DNA from: a bacterium
GTDB taxonomy: Bacteria; Patescibacteriota; Minisyncoccia; Phycocordibacterales; UBA1550
NCBI GenBank assembly: GCA_021823825.1
Contig: JAKANJ010000047.1
Coordinates: forward strand, 1-5,011
Length of the DNA stretch: 5,011 bases
Direction: 5' to 3'
Both the position numbers and the translations under genes were made by a program. Shown one piece after another: positions 1 through 4,548 of the stretch (the stretch's first letter is position 1; the number at the start of each line of letters is the position of its first letter). Under the pieces are notes generated by a model. The model had not been told where the DNA came from, searched no databases, and was given only the letters and a program-made list of their open reading frames with translations.

Positions 1-50
1 TGATGATTTTCGTGACGTACCATGATGTGTTGAAGTTGATCCATAAATAA
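1..50 (+). CDS. Possible C-terminal tail of a plus-strand gene cut by the window edge
   Basis: The frame containing codon 3-5 is open from the left edge to a TAA at 48-50 and would encode a tail ending in DVLKLIHK. The stop lies one base before a strong intrinsic terminator, which is the usual place for the last gene of a transcript. This is the only direct support. A second plus frame gives a shorter tail stopping at 23-25, so the choice of frame is uncertain. No function can be read from about 15 residues. Confidence 0.35.
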   Translation, partial: MIFVTYHDVLKLIHK

Positions 51-51
51 T

Positions 52-78
52 AAAAAGCCCCGCGAGCGGGGCTTTTTT
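52..78. terminator. Bidirectional intrinsic terminator between convergent genes
   Basis: A perfect GC stem (GCCCCG, 57-62, with CGGGGC, 67-72) closes a CGAG tetraloop. It is flanked by A5 on the left (52-56) and T6 on the right (73-78), so both strands read as hairpin plus U-tract. It can end a plus transcript whose frame stops at 50 and the minus-strand gene whose stop codon is at 88-90. Confidence 0.9.
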
Positions 79-87
79 GTTGGTTCT

Positions 88-453
88 TTAGACCTTCAAC
101 AGCTTGCGAACGTATTGAGCTCCATCGGTCTTTCCCTCGGTTTGCACCTTGATATGTTTGCCGAGGGGAAGGGTAAGGAGCAACGATTGCCCCTTGTCAT
201 GGAAGCATTGGCTTTTGCCAAAGAACCACGGGTGACGGCAGCCGATTTTGGCGCAGGTATCGAACGCGAGAAGAACATCATTGCTCTTTTCCGAGTCTGT
301 ACGAATGGTGACGTACGAGAGCGTTCGGTTGCTGAGATCAATATTGTTCTTGATGATCACCCCAGAAAAAATGGGCTTGCGTCGATGTACGGCGATTAGT
401 GCGATGACGCACAGCACGAGAAGAGCGACGAGGAACGCGTTCAGTGTGCTCAT
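88..453 (-). CDS. Small membrane-anchored protein with a CxHP/CFHxK motif (copy 1)
   Basis: This is a 121-residue protein of a family I do not recognise. Residues about 5-22 form one hydrophobic helix followed by HRRK (23-26). With no positive charge ahead of the helix, the positive-inside rule suggests that the C-terminal domain faces the cytoplasm. The rest alternates short beta-like strands and carries FDT (64-66), C67, C72-x-H74-P75 and C83-F-H85-x-K87, a possible metal-binding set (inference). The start at 453 is supported by AGGAG at 460-464, 6 nt upstream. It is paralogous to the gene at 589-969: by eye about 23 of roughly 75 aligned positions are identical, including FDT, CxHP and CFHxK. 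The gene is monocistronic, with its own promoter (508-534) and terminator (52-78). The stop is TAA. Confidence 0.8.
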   Translation of the reverse strand: MSTLNAFLVALLVLCVIALIAVHRRKPIFSGVIIKNNIDLSNRTLSYVTIRTDSEKSNDVLLAFDTCAKIGCRHPWFFGKSQCFHDKGQSLLLTLPLGKHIKVQTEGKTDGAQYVRKLLKV

Positions 454-459
454 CTGTTT

Positions 460-464
460 CTCCT
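460..464 (-). promoter_or_regulatory. Shine-Dalgarno site of copy 1
   Basis: AGGAG on the minus strand lies 6 nt before the ATG at 453-451. It fixes the start and contrasts with the plus-strand operon, whose genes have no comparable site. Confidence 0.85.
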
Positions 465-473
465 AAAAGAAAT

Positions 474-496
474 TGTAAGGCCAGGGTGGACTTACA
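474..496 (-). promoter_or_regulatory. Predicted 5' leader RNA hairpin of copy 1
   Basis: Counting the leader from A at 499 (the likely transcription start), nucleotides 4-9 (UGUAAG) pair with 21-26 (CUUACA). After a single U10/C20 mismatch, 11-13 (CCA) pair with 17-19 (UGG) around a CCC loop. The leader of copy 2 can form the same structure at the same leader positions, which supports it as a real element rather than a chance fold. It lies 3 nt from the predicted 5' end and ends 20 nt before the start codon, leaving the ribosome site free. Possible roles are 5'-end stabilisation or binding of a regulator (inference). Confidence 0.6.
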
Positions 497-507
497 TCTA
501 ACACAAC

Positions 508-534
508 AGTATAGGCTTACAAATACTCTGTCAA
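508..534 (-). promoter_or_regulatory. Promoter of copy 1
   Basis: On the minus strand, a consensus -35 TTGACA (534-529) is followed 15 nt later by TATACT (513-508), a 5/6 match to the -10 consensus. The spacer is short; TACTGT (511-506) would give 17 nt but a poorer -10. Either choice puts the start close to A at 499. The promoter aligns with that of copy 2 (TTGACA, 17 nt, TATATT), differing mainly by a 2-nt change in spacer length. Confidence 0.65.
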
Positions 535-545
535 GGTGAGTAGGG

Positions 546-576
546 GTAAAAAGAAAGCCCCGTGTTGGGGCCTTTG
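546..576 (-). terminator. Intrinsic terminator of copy 2
   Basis: Read on the minus strand, an AAAGG-CCCC arm (575-567) and a GGGG-CTTT arm (561-554) pair around a 5-nt loop with one bulged base, followed by C and a T5 tract. It lies just past the stop at 589-591. The GCCCCG/GGGGC core resembles the terminator of copy 1, consistent with duplication of the whole unit. The tract is asymmetric, so termination on the minus strand is favoured. Confidence 0.85.
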
Positions 577-588
577 ATAATGGATAAG

Positions 589-969
589 TCATTTCAAATA
601 AGGGAAAACCAATTTGAAAACGAGTACCAATTTTTGCGTACTCCCGACTACTTTGTGCGAGGTAACGGTAACCTGTTCTCCGCAGCGAAGAATTTTATTT
701 AACTCTACTGCTTTGTTGTGGAAACACTCTTCTCCTTCCGGATGATTGCAGGAGGGCATGGTCCTTGTATCAAACTCAAGGATCATGTTTGCTTCCACGC
801 CCTTTCTTTTAGCCCTGATGAGCACCGTTGACATTTTTGTGTCTGACTGTTTGATGCTCTTTGAGAGGATTGTTCCCCAGATCACGTGCACGGTGTTCTT
901 GGCTCGGGCAATGTGGAAGAGAAGCCCAAGAGAGAGAAGAACGGCAACCGCCGCAATTTCGCGTTCCAT
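589..969 (-). CDS. Small membrane-anchored protein with a CxHP/CFHxK motif (copy 2)
   Basis: This is a 126-residue paralogue of the product at 88-453; the family is not recognised. One hydrophobic helix (about 5-20) is followed by H19, R22 and K24, again suggesting a cytoplasmic C-terminal domain. Conserved elements are VLIR (49-52), FDT (66-68), C74-x-H76-P77 and C82-F-H84-x-K86, with an extra C96. The spacing between CxHP and CFH is three residues shorter than in copy 1. The frame is open upstream to an ATG at 1029, but that codon lies inside the -10 element. The ATG at 969 has AGGAG (981-977) 7 nt ahead and begins directly at the membrane helix, as in copy 1. The C-terminus (FKLVFPYLK) is more hydrophobic than that of copy 1. 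The stop is TGA. Confidence 0.8.
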   Translation of the reverse strand: MEREIAAVAVLLSLGLLFHIARAKNTVHVIWGTILSKSIKQSDTKMSTVLIRAKRKGVEANMILEFDTRTMPSCNHPEGEECFHNKAVELNKILRCGEQVTVTSHKVVGSTQKLVLVFKLVFPYLK

Positions 970-976
970 GTTTGAA

Positions 977-981
977 CTCCT
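977..981 (-). promoter_or_regulatory. Shine-Dalgarno site deciding the start of copy 2
   Basis: AGGAG on the minus strand lies 7 nt before the ATG at 969-967. It selects this codon over the upstream ATG at 1029, which overlaps the promoter -10. Confidence 0.85.
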
Positions 982-995
982 GAAAGAATCATTTT

Positions 996-1018
996 TGTAA
1001 GATCGAATTGACCCTACA
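996..1018 (-). promoter_or_regulatory. Predicted 5' leader RNA hairpin of copy 2
   Basis: Counting from A at 1021, nucleotides 4-9 (UGUAGG) pair with 21-26 (CUUACA), including one G-U wobble where copy 1 has A-U. The stem continues with G10-U20, U11-A19 and C12-G18 around a 5-nt loop. Pair 11-19 is C-G in copy 1 and U-A here, a covariation, and pair 8-22 changes from A-U to G-U. The flanking blocks AGATGTA and CTTACAA are identical and spaced by exactly 13 nt in both leaders. Confidence 0.6.
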
Positions 1019-1027
1019 TCTTTTATC

Positions 1028-1056
1028 AATATACACCTAAATTACTCTTTTGTCAA
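1028..1056 (-). promoter_or_regulatory. Promoter of copy 2
   Basis: On the minus strand, TTGACA (1056-1051) and TATATT (1033-1028) are separated by 17 nt, a near-consensus sigma70-type promoter. The expected start is A at 1021, giving a 52-nt leader. Its -35 box lies 5 nt from the -35 box of the divergent proS promoter. Confidence 0.8.
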
Positions 1057-1061
1057 TAAAT

Positions 1062-1090
1062 TTGGCGGAGCGCAAGTTTTCATGTACTAT
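1062..1090 (+). promoter_or_regulatory. Promoter of proS, likely leaderless
   Basis: TTGGCG (1062-1067) and TACTAT (1085-1090) are separated by 17 nt. The -10 ends 7 nt before the proS ATG at 1098, so initiation would fall at or within a base or two of the start codon. No Shine-Dalgarno sequence is present, which agrees with a leaderless message. Confidence 0.65.
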
Positions 1091-1097
1091 ACGACAT

Positions 1098-2360
1098 ATG
1101 CGCCAATCTCAACTTTTTACTAAAGCACGCAAGGAGGCACCGTCAGATGAGGTCGCAAAGAATGCTCAGCTGCTTATTCGTGCTGGATTTATCTACAAAG
1201 AAATGGCGGGAGTGTATTCTTTCTTGCCGTTGGGTCTGCGAGTTTTAAATAAAGTAGAAGACATTATAAGAAGAGAAATGAATGAGGCGGGTGGAATTGA
1301 AATGCGCACCGCGGTCCTTCAAAGTAAAGATGTTTGGGAAAAAACAAATAGATGGGACGACGAGGTTGTCGATAACTGGTTTAAGACTAAGTTAAAAAAT
1401 GGAGGGGAGGTGGGGCTTTCGTTTACAAACGAGGAAGCTTACTCAAATATTTTGAAACAATATATCAGCTCTTACAAAGACTTGCCGATTTATCCATATG
1501 ATTTCAAAAGTATTTTTCGAAACGAATCGAGAAGTAAATCGGGAATCATGCGCGGTAGAGAATTCTACTGGAAAGCGCTCTACTCTTTTTCACAGGATGA
1601 AGCTGAGCACGAGGTTTTTTATGAGAAAATGAAGACTGCGTACCGCAATATTTTTGACGCAGTGGGTATAGGCCACGTGACACATCTCACGTTTGCGTCA
1701 GGTGGCACGTTTTCTAAATTTTCTCATGAGTTTCAAACAGTCACTGATGCTGGCGAGGATAGTATTTACATAGATGAAAAGTCGGGAATTGCGATTAATA
1801 AGGAGGTCTATAATGACGAAGTTATTGCTGATCTCGGTTTAAATAAGGAATCATTGGTAGAAAAAACGGCAGTTGAAGTAGGAAATGTGTTTTCTCTAGG
1901 AACGAAATTTTCCGCGCCGTTTGATTTGAAATATAAAGATAAGAACGGGGAGGAGAAACTTGTCGTTATGGGCAGTTATGGTATTGGGCTCGGGCGTTTG
2001 ATCGGGACGGTAGTCGAGGTTTTGTCGGATGACAAAGGTATCGTTTGGCCGAAGTCGATTGCACCGTTTGCTGTCCACCTCGTTGAGCTCGCGGGAGCTG
2101 ATGACGCAGACATTCACGCGGAGGCGGAGAAATTGTACGGAGAACTCACGCGTAAAGGAATTGAGGTTCTTTGGGATGATCGTGACTTGCGTGCGGGAGA
2201 AAAATTTGCTGAAAGCGATCTCATGGGTATCCCACTTCGTGCGGTCATTTCTAAAAAAATGATTGAGGAGGGGAAGGTTGAAATAAAAATACGCGCAACA
2301 GGAGAAGTTCGCATTGTTGATCGTGCGGATATCCCTAGCATTGTTGATAAAATTAATTGA
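1098..2360 (+). CDS. proS: Prolyl-tRNA synthetase, short form without editing domain
   Basis: This class II synthetase activates proline with ATP and charges tRNA-Pro in the cytoplasm. The 420-residue protein shows motif 1 (about 37-69), the T110-x-E112 proline-pocket signature in SFTNEEA, motif 2 (FRNE, 140-143, through REFYWKALYSF, 154-164), EVGNVFSLGTKFS (260-272) and motif 3 (GSYGIGLGR, 292-300). An anticodon-binding domain follows from about 323, with VLWDDRD and RAGEKFAESDLMGIP. The roughly 180-residue INS editing domain of E. coli-type enzymes (about 570 aa) is absent between motifs 2 and 3. In motif 2 the usual MKD reads WKA. The frame is open upstream to a TTG at 1050, but the promoter and the family-typical MRQSxLFTK start support ATG 1098. 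mreB begins 17 nt after the TGA with no terminator between, so co-transcription is likely. Confidence 0.95.
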   Translation: MRQSQLFTKARKEAPSDEVAKNAQLLIRAGFIYKEMAGVYSFLPLGLRVLNKVEDIIRREMNEAGGIEMRTAVLQSKDVWEKTNRWDDEVVDNWFKTKLKNGGEVGLSFTNEEAYSNILKQYISSYKDLPIYPYDFKSIFRNESRSKSGIMRGREFYWKALYSFSQDEAEHEVFYEKMKTAYRNIFDAVGIGHVTHLTFASGGTFSKFSHEFQTVTDAGEDSIYIDEKSGIAINKEVYNDEVIADLGLNKESLVEKTAVEVGNVFSLGTKFSAPFDLKYKDKNGEEKLVVMGSYGIGLGRLIGTVVEVLSDDKGIVWPKSIAPFAVHLVELAGADDADIHAEAEKLYGELTRKGIEVLWDDRDLRAGEKFAESDLMGIPLRAVISKKMIEEGKVEIKIRATGEVRIVDRADIPSIVDKIN

Positions 2361-2377
2361 TTTAGTAATGAAATAAT

Positions 2378-3427
2378 ATGTTTGAGAGATTCTACCAACT
2401 TTTTTCTAATGACATCGGTATCGACCTCGGTACGGCTAACACCCTTGTCTATCTAAGAGATCACGGGATTGTCATAAACGAACCTTCGGTTGTTGCCGTG
2501 AATCAAAAAACAGGAACGGTTGTTGCTCTCGGTACTCAAGCAAAGCAAATGATTGGCCGTACCCCTGGGCACGTAGCGGCTATTCGACCTCTCGTTGATG
2601 GTGTTATATCCAACTTTGAAGTAACGGAAGAGATGCTTTCGTACCTTATCAATAAGGCAAACAAGATTAGTAAAAAAACAGTTCGTCCTCGCGTAGTCAT
2701 TGGTGTTCCGTCAGGGATTAGCTCTGTTGAGACGCGTGCCGTGTATGATGCTGCTAAAAATGCTGGCGCTCGTGAGGTTCATATTATTGAAGAACCAATG
2801 GCCGCTGCGATTGGCATCAAGCTTTCCATAAAAGACCCAGTAGGGAATATGATTATCGATATTGGTGGTGGGACAACCGATATCGCTGTTATCTCACTTG
2901 GTGGTATTGTTCGTTCCAAAAATTTACATATTGCAGGGGACAGATTGAACAATGATATTGCAAATTATGTCCGTGATGAGTTTCGTGTTCTTATCGGTGA
3001 ACGAACCGCAGAAAGTGTCAAAATTGCGATAGGTTCGGCGAAAAAGGGTTCAGGGCCGATGGAGGCAGTTATCCGGGGTCGCGATCTCGTAACAGGACTC
3101 CCTCGCGAAGTTGTCGTTACGGATACTGATATTCGAGAAGCGATGAGCGGTTCTGTCATTGGTCTATTGGACGCAGTAAAAGAGGTCATTGAAACAACCC
3201 CTCCAGAAGTTCTTTCTGATGTCATGAGTCGCGGAATTGTTCTTGTTGGAGGCGGCGCTCTTCTTCGAGGTCTTGATGACTTATTGTCTCAAACACTTCA
3301 TGTGCCTGTTTATGTTGCAAACGATCCGCTTACTGCCGTCGCGCGTGGCACGGGTATTGTTTTAGAAGAGATGGAATCGTTCCGCGAAGTTCTTATTCAA
3401 CACGAAAATGATGCAACGCCCCGCTAA
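2378..3427 (+). CDS. mreB: Rod shape-determining protein MreB (bacterial actin homologue)
   Basis: MreB binds ATP, polymerises on the inner face of the membrane and positions the cell-wall elongation machinery. The 349 residues match the usual length of about 345. Visible motifs are phosphate-1 DIGIDLGTANT (12-22), VIGVPSG (108-113), IIEEPMAAAIG (136-146, with the catalytic-region Glu pair), phosphate-2 DIGGGTTDIAV (161-171), IGERTAE (206-212) and the adenosine motif VLVGGGALLRGL (288-299). The N-terminal MFERFYQLFS resembles the membrane-binding amphipathic helix seen in E. coli MreB. There is no ribosome-binding site ahead of the ATG, only A/T-rich sequence 17 nt after the proS stop. A weak TTGATA-16-TAATGA promoter could lie across the proS end but is not convincing. 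mreC follows 7 nt downstream. Confidence 0.98.
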   Translation: MFERFYQLFSNDIGIDLGTANTLVYLRDHGIVINEPSVVAVNQKTGTVVALGTQAKQMIGRTPGHVAAIRPLVDGVISNFEVTEEMLSYLINKANKISKKTVRPRVVIGVPSGISSVETRAVYDAAKNAGAREVHIIEEPMAAAIGIKLSIKDPVGNMIIDIGGGTTDIAVISLGGIVRSKNLHIAGDRLNNDIANYVRDEFRVLIGERTAESVKIAIGSAKKGSGPMEAVIRGRDLVTGLPREVVVTDTDIREAMSGSVIGLLDAVKEVIETTPPEVLSDVMSRGIVLVGGGALLRGLDDLLSQTLHVPVYVANDPLTAVARGTGIVLEEMESFREVLIQHENDATPR

Positions 3428-3434
3428 TATACAA

Positions 3435-4199
3435 ATGAGTAAAAGAAGAGTAACTCTCTTTGCTATCATTATTCTCAGTTTTTTTTCATTAATCTATACG
3501 CCCGTACGCGAAGAGCTTGTGCGCCTTGTTTCTCCTTTGGCCTCAGGAGCTTTTTATCTTGGGAGTAAAACTGCTGGTATTGGCAATGCGCTTGTTAACA
3601 ATTTCCGCGATAAAAATGCGCTTGTGTATGAAAATTCAATGCTTCGGGCACAAAATAGTCTCTTGCAGGCGGAAGTTCTCGACCGGAGTGTTCTCCAGGG
3701 GCAAATAGCACAGCTGGAGGGAACGCTTGGCAGATCGAAGAATAATAATTTAGTTGCAGCAAATGTTTTAGAGGGGTTTTCCCAGTCTCCGTACGACACA
3801 CTCACTATTGATGTTGGAACAAATCAAGGCGTTAAGAACGGAGATTATGTCGCTTATGGGGGTGTCGGCGTAGTGGGTTTTATTGCTGAAACTACCGAAA
3901 CCTACTCAAAAGTAAAACTGTACTCCTCTCCCGGAGAGGAGTACTTGGTGCTTATTGGTTCTCATCTTATTCCCGCTACAGCGCGTGGGAAGGGTGATGG
4001 TAACTTTGATGCAAAGGTACCCCAGGGAAGCGCAATTGTTGTTGGCGATGTTGTGACTGTGCCCAAGGACAATCTCGTCCTTGGGCGTGTCACTGCAATA
4101 AATCAAAAAGAAGGCGCACCGTATGCGACTGTCTTATTCCGTTCCTCTTTCAACCCTACAGAGATACAAACGGTTGAAGTCGTTGTCGGCACTCATTAA
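3435..4199 (+). CDS. mreC: Rod shape-determining protein MreC
   Basis: MreC is a bitopic membrane protein that links MreB and MreD to PBP2 and stimulates lateral-wall synthesis. The 254 residues start with MSKRR, a membrane helix at about 6-21, and a coiled coil at about 58-100 rich in Leu, Gln and Glu. The MreC beta-barrel follows: DVGTNQGVKNGDYVAYGGVGVVGFI (126-150, typical of the family) and then YSKVKLY. The C-terminal PTEIQTVEVVV resembles the final strand of other MreC proteins. The frame also has ATGs at 3408 and 3411 that would overlap mreB by up to 20 nt. No candidate has a ribosome site, and 3435 is chosen because charge and helix follow directly and the gap to mreB is 7 nt. Two perfect inverted repeats lie in the second half. 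Confidence 0.93.
   Translation: MSKRRVTLFAIIILSFFSLIYTPVREELVRLVSPLASGAFYLGSKTAGIGNALVNNFRDKNALVYENSMLRAQNSLLQAEVLDRSVLQGQIAQLEGTLGRSKNNNLVAANVLEGFSQSPYDTLTIDVGTNQGVKNGDYVAYGGVGVVGFIAETTETYSKVKLYSSPGEEYLVLIGSHLIPATARGKGDGNFDAKVPQGSAIVVGDVVTVPKDNLVLGRVTAINQKEGAPYATVLFRSSFNPTEIQTVEVVVGTH
3920..3944 (+). repeat. Perfect 12-bp inverted repeat inside mreC
   Basis: The arm GTACTCCTCTCC (3920-3931) is followed by one C and its exact reverse complement (3933-3944). In mRNA this forms a stem of about 10-11 bp with a 3-5 nt loop. It encodes MreC residues 162-170 (LYSSPGEEY). No T-tract follows, so it is not an intrinsic terminator. Confidence 0.9.
4061..4086 (+). repeat. Perfect 10-bp inverted repeat inside mreC
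   Basis: GCCCAAGGAC (4061-4070) and its exact reverse complement GTCCTTGGGC (4077-4086) enclose the 6-nt loop AATCTC. It encodes MreC residues about 209-218 (VPKDNLVLGR). No T-tract follows. It lies 116 nt past the first mreC inverted repeat. Confidence 0.9.
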
Positions 4200-4204
4200 A
4201 CATT

Positions 4205-4465
4205 ATGCTAAAACGTATTTCCTTTGATGTTTTGCTTTTGGTTATGGTCCTTTATTTCCCTTGGTGGGTTGCGGCTCTCGGGGCGTTTACGGGAGCATTT
4301 TTATTCGCATCGTATTACGAGATTTTTCTGTTTGGCGTGCTTTTCGATATCATCTATGGGGTGCCCTCAGCAATGCTCCATGGACTGATGGGGATTATAG
4401 GAGCCACAATTTTTTATTTTCTTGGCTCGCTTTCGAGGAACTATATACGACCAGTATATAAATAA
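4205..4465 (+). CDS. mreD: Small integral membrane protein, reduced MreD-like
   Basis: This 86-residue hydrophobic protein lies where mreD normally stands, 5 nt after mreC and before the PBP2 gene. Hydrophobic stretches at about 8-18, 21-36, 38-52 and 58-76 suggest three or four membrane segments; the C-terminus is basic (SRNYIRPVYK). The YYEIFLFGVLFDIIYG stretch (37-52) resembles the GxLxGLLxDLxxG region of MreD, a membrane subunit of the MreBCD complex. MreD is usually about 160 residues with five or six helices, so this would be a half-size form. The frame is clean from ATG to TAA and I see no frameshift continuation in the 83 nt that follow, so it looks natural rather than broken. The symbol rests mainly on position. 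No ribosome site is seen. Confidence 0.6.
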   Translation: MLKRISFDVLLLVMVLYFPWWVAALGAFTGAFLFASYYEIFLFGVLFDIIYGVPSAMLHGLMGIIGATIFYFLGSLSRNYIRPVYK

Positions 4466-4510
4466 TTTACCTCTGGCATGGCGTAGGTAGCTATTGTTTT
4501 CATGCAAATG

Positions 4511-4540
4511 TTGTCATATTTGACGTTTATTTGCTAATAT
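4511..4540 (+). promoter_or_regulatory. Probable extended -10 promoter of the PBP2 gene, likely leaderless
   Basis: TGCTAATAT (4532-4540) is an extended -10 (TGnTAATAT), with TTGTCA at 4511-4516 as a possible -35 at an 18-nt spacer. The -10 ends 8 nt before the ATG at 4549, so the transcript would start at the start codon or one base before it. The same geometry is seen at proS. CAGG at 4541-4544 is a poor and badly placed ribosome site. Confidence 0.5.
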
Positions 4541-4548
4541 CAGGCACG

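Noticed and set aside
115..1000. Plus-strand frames opposite the two small genes
   Set aside because: They have no ribosome site, no recognisable sequence and no conservation between the two copies. They are shadows of the minus-strand genes.
970..1029. N-terminal extension of the copy 2 protein from ATG 1029
   Set aside because: The codon lies within the -10 element and upstream of the expected transcript start. The ATG at 969 has an AGGAG site and begins at the membrane helix as in copy 1.
52..1056. Integron-like gene cassettes or a transposon
   Set aside because: I see no attC-like sites, terminal inverted repeats, target duplications or recombinase. The units are ordinary genes with terminators.
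1050..1097. TTG-initiated extension of ProRS
   Set aside because: It runs through both promoter regions and has no ribosome site. The family start MRQSxLFTK matches ATG 1098.
2344..2371. TTGATA-16-TAATGA as an mreB promoter
   Set aside because: The -10 is poor and the sequence is A/T rich, where such matches arise by chance. Read-through from proS is simpler.
3408..3434. Upstream ATGs for mreC overlapping mreB
   Set aside because: They are possible but have no ribosome site and add nine residues not expected ahead of the MSKRR plus helix start. They are kept only as an alternative.
4442..4460. TATATAC/GTATATA inverted repeat at the end of the MreD-like gene
   Set aside because: It is a seven-base A/T-rich stem without a T-tract. 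It is too weak for a terminator and likely by chance.
4520..4540. TTGACG as the -35 box for PBP2
   Set aside because: It is only 9 nt from TAATAT, too close for a normal promoter. The extended -10 with TTGTCA is more plausible.
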